64,000 bases of DNA. Origin: Kappaphycus alvarezii. Lineage: Eukaryota > Rhodophyta > Florideophyceae > Gigartinales > Solieriaceae. Both the position numbers and the translations under genes were made by a program. A model generated the notes under the pieces. It ran no database searches and had not been told where the DNA came from. It saw only the letters and a program-made list of their open reading frames with translations. Positions 42,936 to 54,035 of the stretch are shown piece by piece. The DNA is taken from NCBI GenBank assembly GCA_002205965.3, contig NADL03000629.1, forward strand, positions 682,001 through 746,000, in the 5' to 3' direction. Position 1 is the stretch's first letter, and each line of letters starts with the position of its first letter.

Positions 42936-43328
42936 ATGAGGTCCTCTCTCCTCCTCTCCGCCCTCACAATCTTCTCAGTCATCCTCATTACAACCTCCGA
43001 AGAGCTACCAGCTTCACCCTCCCCCTCCCCCGTCTTCCCAGACGTCCGTTGCCTAAGAATCCTACCATTTGTCCGCACCGTCTCCTGCTTTTGCTATCTC
43101 GTCATATCTCGCCAACTGCGTACCAACCGCAACCGAATCTCGGCCATGCGCTGTCTGGCACAACAACCTCGAGAACAGATCATGGGTCTGGGCGCGAATT
43201 GCGACTTCTATCGTAGACGGAACGGCACGTTTGCACAGAGAAGAATGCTGAGAGATATTAGGCGGATCATTAAGATGTGTGTTGACCCTCATGCACCGCC
43301 GCTGCGATTTGTGCGTGGGCCGAATTAA
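42936..43328 (+). CDS. Small secreted protein, six cysteines, unknown function
   Basis: A single-exon frame of 130 residues. The ATG at 42936 (context CACAAAAATGAGG) is preferred over an in-frame upstream ATG at 42867, because it gives a classic signal peptide: MRSS, then a hydrophobic core LLLSALTIFSVILI, then TTSEELPAS. The mature part has a Pro/Ser stretch (SPSPSPVFPD), then six Cys (RC, SC, FC, RC, NC, MC) in an Arg-rich setting ending HAPPLRFVRGPN. Six Cys could give three disulfides. A TATA box and pyrimidine leader precede it. It does not resemble a transposon protein and is the best host-gene candidate here. It may still be part of an unrecognised LTR, given the similar layout of the LTR ORFs. 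Confidence 0.5.
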   Translation: MRSSLLLSALTIFSVILITTSEELPASPSPSPVFPDVRCLRILPFVRTVSCFCYLVISRQLRTNRNRISAMRCLAQQPREQIMGLGANCDFYRRRNGTFAQRRMLRDIRRIIKMCVDPHAPPLRFVRGPN

Positions 43329-43339
43329 CAATCATTGAC

Positions 43340-44660
43340 GGAGGGTGTCATTGAATCCCACAGGAAAGTTGCACGAATTTGAGGGGATCTTGTAGAAGCA
43401 TAGATTCGGAATTCACAGTTCATCTGATATGCAAAGGGATGCAGTCGAGGTTACATAGGACATTCGATAGAGCACACATTATACAGTGTGGAATCAGCAA
43501 TTGAGAAGCAATAGAGTCAATGCGGGGGTAATTCTGCTCCACGCACGACACAGTAAACTCGCCTTGTTGGCTCGGATCCAGTACATGTGGCTCTTAAACC
43601 ACAACGCGCTCCTCTCTTGTCATACCGCCAACTTGCAATATCGCGCCGGGCGCCACCTCACCAGTCACCCTCCAAACCCTCAATCGGCGTATTATTCCAT
43701 TCCACAGTCAAATCCAGCCTGCTATCAAAGCGTATCTACCATCATTACGCATTTAGCCTTCACACGCCACATGCACCGTCCTTTTGCTAGTATCACTAGT
43801 GCGGAACAATTGCCTAGGTCAAACAGGCGTGTCGAACACCGAGTTTCATGCGCATGCCCCACGCGAGTCGAAATGGCACAACGCTCTCTGCGACCAACTG
43901 ATTGCAGATGCAGGACGACCACGTCCTTCTCAGACCATTCAGGGCTAATGTCAAAATCGCCCACCTCTTGATGTGGCTGCGCTGCAGCTCCATGTTTCGC
44001 GATGTTGTCTTTGAACTTAGCAGTGAATCAGAGCGCGGCTTGCCGGGAATAGCGGGCCCGCCCCAAAGTTTTGCAAGCATCCCCTTATTGTTAGGAGGAA
44101 AATAGGGGCTTTACTTCAATGTTTGGGTAAATGGGGTGAATTTATTGCTAGAGTTCAGATTGCTGAAAACCATGTAAGGTTACGTATTGTACACATCTAC
44201 CCATCTTTATTGAATGTTGATTCATCAAGGGCATACGGTACAATGTCAAGCTGACAGTGCTATGATATTTGGAGTGTAGCTGCCCAATTTGGGATTACGC
44301 GCCAGTGTTGATATTGCGTTTGTGCAGTACTGTATGTTCGCAGCCACAACGAGGTACATCCGCGAAAAGCGGACTGCATTTACATCCTCGCCAACGAGAA
44401 ACTCCTCATGGACATGATGACATAACTGTCCCCTCGCCCGCAGGCCATAGACATCTTCATTGTCAGCCCCTATACCTCCCGCGCCCTGCCCGCCTCTACC
44501 AAACATCCGGGATGGCCCACGAGTGGCATCGAGCCTCTCAGGACCCGTCGTTATGCTGGGCTTTGTAATATACATACAAGCAAAGTTCCAACCCCTCGGT
44601 CTCGATACTCGCGGTGGTCCCGGGAAGCCCGTCCAGGCCGTCCTGGCCCTCCTTGCTTCA
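43340..44660. other. No gene recognised
   Basis: Open frames at 43486-43971 (plus, 161 codons) and 44246-44671 (minus, 141 codons) overlap shadows on the other strand and lack family motifs. On the plus strand, GPVVMLGFVIYIQAKFQPLG and RGGPGKPVQAVLALLASLFP near 44545-44668 read like part of a protein interrupted by the micro-insertion at 44670, but I cannot name it. Confidence 0.4.
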
Positions 44661-44669
44661 CTTTTCCCC

Positions 44670-44716
44670 ATAGATCGGATATATCTTCCAAGAGTAAAAC
44701 ACCCAAACGTTCCCCC
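44670..44716 (+). mobile_element. REL-1 tail micro-insertion
   Basis: ATAGATCGGATATATCTTCC to AACGTTCCCCC, about 47 bp. The 5' cut is at the same point as in the 35403 and 45114 insertions. TTTCCC occurs just before (44662-44668) and just after the insert, a possible 6-bp target duplication. Confidence 0.7.
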
Positions 44717-45113
44717 ATTTCCCGCCGCCGCGGGACAAACTCGTCTTCCGTATAGATCTGACTCCTGACTACGATTTCCTCCGTCACTCTACAACTTACG
44801 GCTCATGCTGCTTGTCTCCCTTCTCTAGATCTGACCACTGCTTAAAAATGGTCCTCAGTCACCCAAATAAAGCGTGCTCTTCTTCTTCAATAGTAGCCCA
44901 TATGGTCGCCGAAATTCTCTTGTCAAGGTGGTCCAGGGCGGCCGCTGGGAGACAGAACAGTCGTTGGGGCTGAGAACTTGGAGGGGATTGAAGGTTTGGT
45001 ACTATCAGTATATAACTATGAGTACTATATTGCCGCCAAGTTTACTGCAATCATCACTGTGTGCCCGTCTTCACCTTCTTCTCCAAGCCCAACTCGACTC
45101 CTTCGAAACTCCG

Positions 45114-45160
45114 TAGATCGGATATACCTTCCAAAAGTAAAACACCCAAACGTTTCCCCC
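45114..45160 (+). mobile_element. REL-1 tail micro-insertion
   Basis: TAGATCGGATATACCTTCCA to CGTTTCCCC, about 47 bp, with CCGTA before and after as a possible short target duplication. The 5' boundary is again at TAGATCGG. Confidence 0.7.
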
Positions 45161-45329
45161 GTACATGTTTCGCTGCACTCGTCATCCGGCCCGTGCAACG
45201 TATCGCCGGGCGCGGGCGCGGGCGCGGACACTTCTTGTCGTTTACATCGTTTCCCTTGCAGATTGACATGCCGCGACCGCTTCACCTTTGCCGCATCGAT
45301 CTCTGCGGTACTGTTGTTGACAGCACTGT

Positions 45330-45520
45330 ACTGCACGCTGCAGCAGCCGTCATGTCCAATGCGGTCTGCTTGATGGCTGGCCTGAAGGTAGCATTTTAGG
45401 GAGCGTAGTTCCTTCCCCATTACGGTGTCGGTATACCCCTTCTGAGTCGATTGTGGTTGTCTGGAAAACCATGGGATAGATCGGATATACCTTCCAAGAG
45501 TAAAATACCCAAACGTTCCC
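45330..45520 (+). mobile_element. REL-1 3' end, plus strand
   Basis: AAAAVMSNAVCLMAGLKVAF stop (ends about 45399), then a 3' UTR with GGGAGCGTAGTTCCTTCCCC and a tail GATCGGATATACCTTCCAAG, TAAAATACCCAAACGTTCCC. It is over 90 percent like the 40007-40252 copy by eye. Confidence 0.8.
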
Positions 45521-45792
45521 CTGTACTGTCGCACCTTGTCCCCGAATGGCGTGCGGGGATGGCGTTTCCTTTTGAGCCGAGTCAGAAAGCGGCGCCGCGT
45601 GGTTGTCGTCGAGGTTGTTCGTCCGTAGTACAGTTTGTCGTCGTGGCTTCTTTCTGCAAGGCTGGTGCTTTCGTAAAGAGCCTGTTTCTTCAAGGTACTT
45701 ATGGTGGAATTTGAAGCACCAGAAAAGGTAGGAAAAGAATTCATGTGAAAACAATGAGTCTACGAAAAGATAAATGAAAGAAAGTAATGGCT

Positions 45793-46345
45793 CTACTCCT
45801 CAAAATATTCATCTTCTGGATCAGAATTTAGCATTTCTCTCAAGACATCATAAGTACTCATGTACTCCACACACATAACCGTGGATACCCCGTAATTGTC
45901 TTTCACTCCCTGCAACGAATACAGCTGACCTGAATACCCTCCAACTGGGTCTATGGGCAAGACCGCCTGGTCGTACCAGTTCATTCCTTTCCCTCCCATA
46001 TGACCCAGTTTTACATCCCGTCCTTCATCCGCAAAGTCCTCATATTCCTTTCCTTCATCCCTAGACTCATCTTCAACCTCCTTTTCTTCCATCCGGTAAA
46101 CCAGATGGAAGGCCACTGACTCTTCGAAGCACTCCCCTGCCTTACCATCCTCCTCCTTCTAGTACCCCTGTCGATGCCTGTACTTCGATTTTCACCAGGT
46201 GACGAGCAACGGGCTCCGTAAAACGTTTCCGGGTAGGTCGAAGGAGGTAATTCTCGATGTCGGTTGGGCCGAAAGGAATAAGAGAGAGACTGATGGGGCT
46301 AGGTTGAAGAGTTTTGGAAATTGGCGAGAAAGTAGTAGTCGGTGC
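45793..46345 (-). pseudogene. Diverged relative of the LTR-borne acidic protein
   Basis: Minus strand. FSPISKTLQPSPISLS and LIPFGPTDIENYLLRPTRKR with FTEPVARHLVKIE (about 46330-46210) align with the family's PISKNRPSRSINGLRL, AYGPTDADDYIRRQTKK and IIEFVRRLFIEE. After a frame change, FEESVAFHLVYRMEEKEVED, YDQAVLPIDPVGGYSGQLYS and YDVLREMLNSDPEDEYFEE align with FEEWLAPELVYE, MDQVVPTMEPDGDIFSSL and the acidic C-terminus. A TTTTAAA box lies near 46432. About 30 percent similarity, with the blocks in the same order. Whether it is a host gene remnant or an old LTR remnant is open; it is broken. Confidence 0.6.
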
Positions 46346-46399
46346 ATGATGGCCGTCAAAGGGGGGTATGAATCGTCGCGGTTTTTCTTGTTCATGGGA

Positions 46400-47400
46400 T
46401 GTGGGTAAATTTGAGGCGGTGCCCGATGTGTTTAAAAGGCGCCAAAAGCTTCAAGTTTACAGGCCTGTTGATTCAAAGCATTAGGATGAAAATTTCCTTG
46501 TAGTGGAATCTAGTGAAAACTACCTCAAAAGGAGGGGGTTTGACTAAAATCGTGTATAGAAGTTTGATTGGGGAAAGAGATATTTATAGGCGAAAAAGAT
46601 CAAATAAACGGAGAAAAATAAAAGAATTTCCATCAAAGGAGAAGTCAAGCGCCCATAAGAAGAGAACAGAAGAAAAGAAAACAGTAAATTTCGTGGAGTA
46701 GAAGAAAATAAAGTAGAGGGATAAAAAAACGAAAAGGAAGTGAAGAGAAAGACGTGAAGGGAGATGTGTTATACGCGTAAGGATAATACTTCCAGTTTTT
46801 CGCGTAACGGGTCTTATCGTAGAATCGCTATTGTAACAGATTACTACAGCATACAACTTATGGCGCTGATACAAAAGTCTGCAAATCACTCCTGCTGTTG
46901 TAAGAAGCTTTTCCGGGATAAGAAATGCACCTCTGAAAAAATAGAATGGTGGTGGGGGACAGGGGACCTAAGTTATCAAAAACGAAGGGCTAAAACTTGA
47001 ATTATGCTTGTATAACACCTCACCACATATTGAATGTTGTTCAATATCAAATCCAGTTACGTGTTGAGCCCGAGACCACTGTAGTTGTCTTTTCGATGTT
47101 AGCTCGGGCAATGTTTTTATTCCGGGTCAAACCCAATTATTTACACAAAGTTATCGAGGGCCTTATGTTGTACCGCCACATTCAAACATGCCGAAAATAC
47201 ATACCTTCTGCCTCTGATTTTAGATGACCCCTTATTAAATAATCCAATCTTCAAGTGTAAAGAAATTCCACAAAAATGACTGCAACTATTGCACATAACG
47301 ATACATCTGAGTCACAGTTGACATGTAGTCTTTGGCATGTAAACATAACGACATATCTTGTCAGATCAAATTGATGGCTATTTTACAATACTTCAAAATC
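46400..47400. other. No gene recognised; purine-rich stretch
   Basis: From about 46560 to 46760 the plus strand is almost all purine (AGAAGAAAAGAAAACAG and similar). The rest is unassigned. The 3' LTR of the copia fossil to the right could lie here but is not recognisable. Confidence 0.4.
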
Positions 47401-50400
47401 CTCTTTAACTACGGTGTAAGTTATGAAACTACCGCTCTCAAGTATTTCTTGCAATTCATGGAATTTTTTCCTTGGTAGTGCTTCTGTCATAATTTCAGCA
47501 TTCATGAGCTCTGAAGGACAATTTTGCACCATGTAGACACATTCTTGAACAGCATCTCGGACAAAATGATATCGAACGTAAACATGCTTTGGTATTTTCC
47601 TCTTTCTTGATCACTTGATGGCTGCGGTATTATCCTCAATTACAAGCTTTGAGGTAGAATAAAGCCATTTAATGTCAGAAACCACCACGAGCACACCTTT
47701 TACGAGCTTTACAATTTCAGAGAGTGCGATTCGTTCCGCCTCACAAGAATAGATGGCAACTTAAGCTTGTTACTCTGACTTACACGTAATTTGGATTCCG
47801 GTAATCACTATCCTTGTTCCACTTGTGAAAATCATCGTCTTTTCTAAATCATGCATAGTCCTTATTACTATTGCGGAATTTTTGATGGGGTTGAACGAAA
47901 GCTGGCGGTTAGTCCAGGTACGAAACTTAATACTATCAAGGTGTTAGTCTTGGTCGTGTTGAACTAAGATGCCAAGCTGAGTAAATCGTACTCGTTACTT
48001 TTAGTTCAGTGACGTTGGATAGGTCAACCTACATACATAGAGTTCTAAATCACTAGCTCTAGTATATTGCTGAGGTAATCACCTTCATCACCAACGACAA
48101 CCTTGAAGTTCCTATTTGTATATAGAAGCCAGAGTCCGGGGCGCCGAGCGTGAGTGAATATCAGAAACAAACAAGAAAAGGGGTAGTGCAATGTTGGATT
48201 GAGAGGGGGGAATAGAAAGGCAGACCCGCGCAGATAGACGTGGCTATAGCCAAAGTTACCGATAGCAAGGTTTCTGCAAAGGCGGAAGTTGGGAGTCAAG
48301 TTCAGAGCCAACACCATGGTAGCTGTTTAATCTGTGGCCCTAGTGGCCAGGTTGGTATAAATACTAGTTAAGTAGGTTAGAGTTATCTAGGAAGGCGGGT
48401 GAGTGAGGTTAGGGTCAGTCAAGTTAGAGAGATTCAAGTTAGAGATAAGTAAAGTCGACACTTGACCCAATAGGTGCCTTTCACTTGCAAAAATATCAGG
48501 TTTCATTTGGGGGCCGAGTGGTCCAGATTGTAAGCGCTCAAGCCCCATCGGGTGAGGATACAGTACCAAAAATAATAGTGGGCGACAAAAGAAAATTGCC
48601 CTTACTGTACTGTACAGTACTGTACAGTACAGTACCTGCTGGTTAGCAGTGAATCAGATCAAAAAAAATCACAACATTAGCTCTGCCGATGGCAGTACAG
48701 TATGTGTGCCAATTGTACTACAGATATTGATAATGCCTCGCTGTGACCAAATGCACGTGCGTCCATGTCTCAATAATTAACCTGTATAATTCGTGCAATT
48801 GCATGTAAAACTAGCAACGATGGCCAAAAAACACTGGTGCAGTAGATCGGTCACGTATCTCCATACGTAGTGCCAGTTCTGTAGTCCCCACCAAGTACTT
48901 GAATATTCTTTCAAGTCTGTTCCAGTCTTCAGCAGTAAGTCGACTTTAATTCCACTGAATTAGTCCCACAGCTGCGCAAATGTTCGGTCAAGTACTCGTT
49001 GCTAGATACAGCAGCTCACAAAAAGTCATCTCATACTTGTTTTCAAATTGTTACTGAAAGCAATCTATTCCTCTCTTGGCACTGACAGTGGATAAGCATT
49101 GGCGTGTTTACGCTCCGAATGCTTTCCATTCCAAGCTTTTCCATAACAAATTGGCGTAAATGCGATTGATGCAAACAAAATCATTTGCTCTGCCAGATAA
49201 ACTCAACACCAAGGAAAGATTTAACGGTGGGAAAATGATTTAATTAGGACTTTGAGCAGAAAACTGGTTTTGCTATGTACAACGAATAGAAAAAAGACTT
49301 ATCACCAATATGTAGTCGATGTAGGTAAGCAGCAATACATACTTCAGTGTCGTCGAACACCGCTCAGGAAAAAATCATCACTTTCCATATATTTAAACTG
49401 GAGAGAAAGTAAATTGTCTGTAAATATTTTCAATCTCTATAATGGTTGAACCAATTTTAAGCTTGTTACCTTTTTTAGGTCTATGATTATCCCCTTCCAG
49501 AGGTTAACGAATAATTTAATATTAAGTTTACGCTTCCTTTGAAGGATAGTACTTGACGTCTAGATAGTGCGCTGTGCACCCAGGCTTGAGGTAAGCCAGC
49601 GAGGGCGCATAGCGGAAACAGTAATTATGGAGGCGTAAAAATCATCATAATACCCCTCCTGAAAACTTGTAAATACAAGCTTTGTCTGGCATCTATCGTT
49701 TCACTCATTGTCTTTTAATTTTATATCAAAGATTATCTTCGTATCCGGAACTTTAGAGTTACTAGGTATAATTTTCTCAGCTTATGTTCCCGTCTACCAA
49801 ATACCACCCAACTCCTTGTCTTGTCAATAGCATCTTCCACAAATTACTGTATGTACTTTTAATAGTGTCCTAGATATATCTTAGTATGTCATCATGGGTT
49901 TTGGTAATCATAAATGCTTCAGTAAAAGGGTAATATTTCAGAGTCTCCCCGAGGTTAATAGCCTCCACACAAGTGCGATAGAGTTGGGTAGTATGTTAAC
50001 ATATGTTCCACTTTCTGAATAATAAGATATGAATTAACTGTTGTAGTTTGCATATCATCATTGTCGACTATGTACTCTATGTTGTCCCTTGAGACATTGT
50101 GGGGAGTACTTCAGTCAGTGATTCACTCTCTTGTGATAGCTCAAATAGCTTACACATGTCCTTCAGAGGTACGTAGACTTAGGAAGCGTTTCTCATCGTA
50201 CACTCACGAGCAGAGAAGACGTGCTTATTGAAACGCAAATAGCGTGCATGAACAACACGTTTCTCTTCAATGCTCAAGACCGTGTAGTTCACGTCGGGCA
50301 TGCACATCACCACTATTCCACTCTCATATCTCGGGTCTTATTTCTTCTTTCTCTGAGAAGGATCATATAGGAAGACCTTATGGCCGAACTCCCCCGCAAA

Positions 50401-51000
50401 CTCCTAGCATTTGGCTTGTTACCAGTTATTGCATCAAAGGTGTTTTAGACTTGAGCTTATTTGTCCCTAGTGATGTTACGAACAGTTTTGGGGTGATAAA
50501 TGACTCTCCTTAGAATGTATCCGGTAACTATGAATGAGTTAAAATAGTTCTTACGGTTTCCATAACGGTCCTTTTCGATTATTTCGCGATTCTGGTTTTT
50601 TCCATGCTGTACGAAGAGCTACACTACTCGGTAATACCGATCTTTTCAAGCTGTTTTTGTAGAAAATGCACTTCCAGCCATTTTAGAAGTACAAAATCTT
50701 GATAAGGCAATCAAATTTTTGCTCATGTTAGTCTCTGATCATCTGAAATATGATATAATATCCGATTTGTTCTGTATTCATTTGAATTACTTGTATCTGC
50801 AAATTACATCAATGAATGGAATGAAGTAGCGACTTCTACCTATGCTTACTACAGAAATTTGCTCAAATACAGCTTCCAATACGGTGCTCATGAACATGCA
50901 CGTAATTTTATCAGTATGTAAACTGGTCACCTACGGTCACTCCGTGGGTGATTTGAGAGAAAAATGTTGAATGCAGACTCTCCTTGAATACTAAACCAAC
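47400..51000 (-). mobile_element. Copia-3, old Ty1/copia fossil, minus strand
   Basis: Reading downward from about 51000 come integrase remnants (GRSRYFIPFID near 50850), reverse transcriptase remnants near 49320 (LLTYIDYILV, a YVDD-type box) and 49180-49100 (FLGVEFIWQSK, MEKLGMESIRSVNTPM), and RNase H near 47760-47430 (YSCEAERIALSEIVKLV, VIEDNTAAIK, VYVRYHFVRDAVQE). The integrase-then-RT order is that of Ty1/copia. Heavily decayed, far older than Copia-1 and -2; no LTRs found. Confidence 0.7.
48509..48570 (+). repeat. tRNA-like (possible SINE) fragment
   Basis: GGGGGCCGAGTGGTCCAGAT resembles a Ser/Leu-type tRNA A box (TGGCCGAGTGGTC). AAGCGCTC and CCATCGGG follow at about the usual spacing for tRNA-derived SINE heads. 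No good B box (GGTTCGAATCC) is visible, so support is weak. Confidence 0.25.
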
Positions 51001-52389
51001 CCCCTCTTAGGGCCTCTGTTTGATATGTTACGGGAAGGGAGCCCAATGTGGTGCCAGAATATATTCTAATTGAAGTTAGATTTGAATGTGGCTTCTGAAT
51101 TCTGCTATTTAACTGTTTGGTGAGACTTTGCTTTCATGATAGGATGCCATTTTAGTCATCCTTTGAGTATTTATATTTCACAGAACTACGTTTAGCGATT
51201 TGCGTACAATTTGAGTGCCTCAAACCTTAACTAAAATCCCAGTGAGTTGGGTTGATGGGTCCCTATTATCCAGGGAACCGGGAATTGGTCAAATAGATAG
51301 ACAAGTGGCTCTGGGTGTCACAGAATTTTTTATACGGAGATAATCCAAAGTACTCTCTAGTTTTATGTGATTGGTATTATCTTCACCTGTGAGTCAATTT
51401 TTTTGCTGGCTGAATAGGATTCACGGATCGCAATCTTAAATTATGTGGGCAGTGGAGTTGCGCAACAGGTTCACACTAGAATTTTTGTCGAAGTATCCAA
51501 CATACTTGTGATAATTTCATAAAACATATATCACACTGAGGTAGTAAAACAATAATCGGCTCTTTCTTCTCAAAAGTAGCAAGTGGGTGTCGGAAGGTAT
51601 AGTGTGTTAGGTGGCAGCTTGTGGAACAAAAGCTACGGAAGCGCAGCAAATGGCACAAGAATAGTAAAGAATATCATCAAGCTGTAAGTTAACGCTGTCA
51701 TAACCTCATTCCAAGAAGCAGATGTGGGTACAACTGTGAAACCAACTCTTTCTGGTGGGATCTTTTTTAGAAAAGCCAAGCAAACAATGGACTCCTCGGC
51801 AAATTAAGACGAAAATCGACTAATCAAAGCCAGAAAAAGCATATATCAGCAATTTATAGCCGATTAAAACAAGCCATAAGAAATAAGTGCCAAATTAACT
51901 GCACTACGTAAATCAACATACCAAAAATGGGAGCGAATCTTCGAACTTAAATTACAAAGAATTATCGCACAGGGAAATCATACAAAATCACCGTAACGAT
52001 TCACGTTGACAACAACGTGGAATCTTACTAAACTATTTGAGCCAAAATGATAGCATCTGAATACCTGAAAATTAATATGAAAGGCTTTTTTTAACGATTT
52101 CGGGACTAAAAAAACTCTCAGTGCGACTAGCTTTGAAAAGCAGTCAAATCCTAAGGCTTCTATAATGCAGTAACCATTACGTTTGATTCATTGCAATCAT
52201 TTACAGGAAATGGCGCTATCGAGCCAAAAAACATCAACAGCAGTATCACATGTGCCTGTGAAAGCGCAAAATACGGATATAGTTTCCAGAGACACCACCA
52301 CCATTAGAGACTTCCGCTTTTCAAGGGGCGTAAACAGTAAGAATTATTGATATATGCATTACCTGTCACAACCATTTTGCTATCAAATG
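51000..52389. other. No gene recognised
   Basis: AT-rich. The first part (51000-51660) may hold the gag/protease end of Copia-3. From about 51700 the text resembles in style the 4.7-kb non-coding block and may be its left-hand part, into which Copia-2 inserted. Confidence 0.4.
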
Positions 52390-52616
52390 TGTTGAGAGAG
52401 ATTGTTTACAGTTTACGTTCTAATCATTTCTATTTGAATATTTGAAGACTTAATTGCAGTAATGTGAGATTTTTATCTTCTTGAATTGTTAGTATGACGT
52501 AAGGGTGTGAATTCTGAATTGTTCCGTTTACAGCCAGTCGAGCAACTCGCTCCTCATTATAGAAGAGTTGATGGCCATCCACCGAGAAAAACTTGGATCC
52601 AAGTTGTGATCAGTCA
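52390..52616 (+). repeat. Copia-2 5' LTR
   Basis: TGTTGAGAGAGATTGTTTAC to GTGATCAGTCA, 227 bp, matching 56418-56644 and 3188-3414. Confidence 0.85.
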
Positions 52617-52624
52617 AGAGTTTA

Positions 52625-52635
52625 TGGGATCAGAG
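52625..52635 (+). promoter_or_regulatory. Copia-2 primer-binding site
   Basis: TGGGATCAGAG, just after the 5' LTR, is one base from TGGTATCAGAG, the widely used site complementary to initiator tRNA-Met. Confidence 0.65.
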
Positions 52636-53939
52636 GAGAGGGCATTATCACTTCCATCAACCTTTGAAATTTTCTGTGTCGCGCATTGTTCTTCTTTTTC
52701 GTTATTGTGACGTCTATTTCCTCTTCTATTAGAGTTTCAAGATGAATGAAGACAGAAACGATCGCCCCTCTGTCGTGGATGTGAACAAGACCCGCTTCCC
52801 ACTCGTTACGTCGACTAACTACTTTTGCTGGTCTAGTAACGTCGAGTTGGTCTTGCACAGTAAAGTATTGCGTAACATTATCGACAGACTGTATCAGAGC
52901 CCCCTGAAGGAAGTGAAGAGATTGAAAAGTTTCAACGCCGTCGGGAGGTTGCGTCATCATCCATTTACTCCTTGTTCATGATTCACGCGTGGCTCACGTA
53001 ATGGAAACGCGTGATCCGGCAATGGTTTGGAGGAATCTGAAGAATCAGCGCCAAGCTGTCTCTCAAGCCAGTAGGGATGGTCTTTTGGATCGTTACTAGG
53101 CTATGAAGATGAAACCCGAAGAAACTGTACTGCACTTTCGCGCCCGTCTTTCGGAGCTAGAATCTCAAGTGGGAGAAATCTGTAATGATCTTTCTCTGTT
53201 TGCGACCAGTGAAGCACCCATGCAGCCCACTGTAGAGGTTGGGGATGGAATCTACATTCCTTTTCATGGAGAGAGCACAATTAATGCGGCGACCGTCGCT
53301 TTCGGGAAATGCAGCCCGCTCACACTCACCCATGTTCAGTATGTCCTGGACTTGAAGTTCAATCTCCTTTCTGTTAGTCGAATGCAGAAGAAGGGCTTTT
53401 CTATAACTTTTAAGTGTGATGAACATAGTGGGTATGGCACGTGTACTTCCACCGACTCTATAACTAACGATGTTTGCCTCATAGGAATGGATCAGAAATT
53501 TACAGGATTGTACATGGCGTTGCTGATGCCTGAGAATGCAGAATGTAATTCTGCAGTACTAGTGTCCATGAAAAAGGTACAGAGTCTCTATTATGGCATC
53601 GTTGCTTGAAGCATGCTTGTAGCGAACACCTTCGCACGAATATTCCACTCGATGATGGTATATCTCTTGAGAATATAGTGGAATGGGGCACATTTTACTC
53701 GTGCAAAGTGTCGAAAGTCTGTACGTGACACAAGGCCTGGAAGCCAAAAAGCACGTGAATCAAGAGATATTAGAGACTTGGTACATACTGATGTAGCTAA
53801 ACCTATGCGTGTTTTGTCGAATCGCCATACCAGATATCATATTACACTATATGATGACAAGAGTCCTTGTTCAATGGTACGATTTTTACAGAAGAGTTCT
53901 GAAGTTCAAAATGCAGTGAAGGAAATGATCTTTGACCTG

Positions 53940-54035
53940 GAAGTTGCGTTTGAAAAACGTGTGAAAGCAGTCAGAAAGGAAATGATCTTTGACCTGGAAA
54001 TTGCGTTGGAAAAACGTGTGAAAGCAGTCAGGTTT
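53940..54035 (+). repeat. Short tandem duplication inside Copia-2
   Basis: The phrase GAAATGATCTTTGACCTGGA through AAACGTGTGAAAGCAGTCAG occurs twice in a row with a period of 54 bp. Copia-1 has it once, so this arose after the left parts of the two copies diverged. Confidence 0.8.

Noticed and set aside
43486-43971. 161-codon plus-strand frame as a gene
   Set aside because: No start context, domain or homologue recognised; frames of similar length overlap on the minus strand.
45025-45744. 239-codon minus-strand frame
   Set aside because: It runs backwards through REL-1 3' ends and tails at 45114 and 45330-45520, so it is antisense to known repeats. FGCFTLGRYIRSI-type text is just the reverse reading of the tail.
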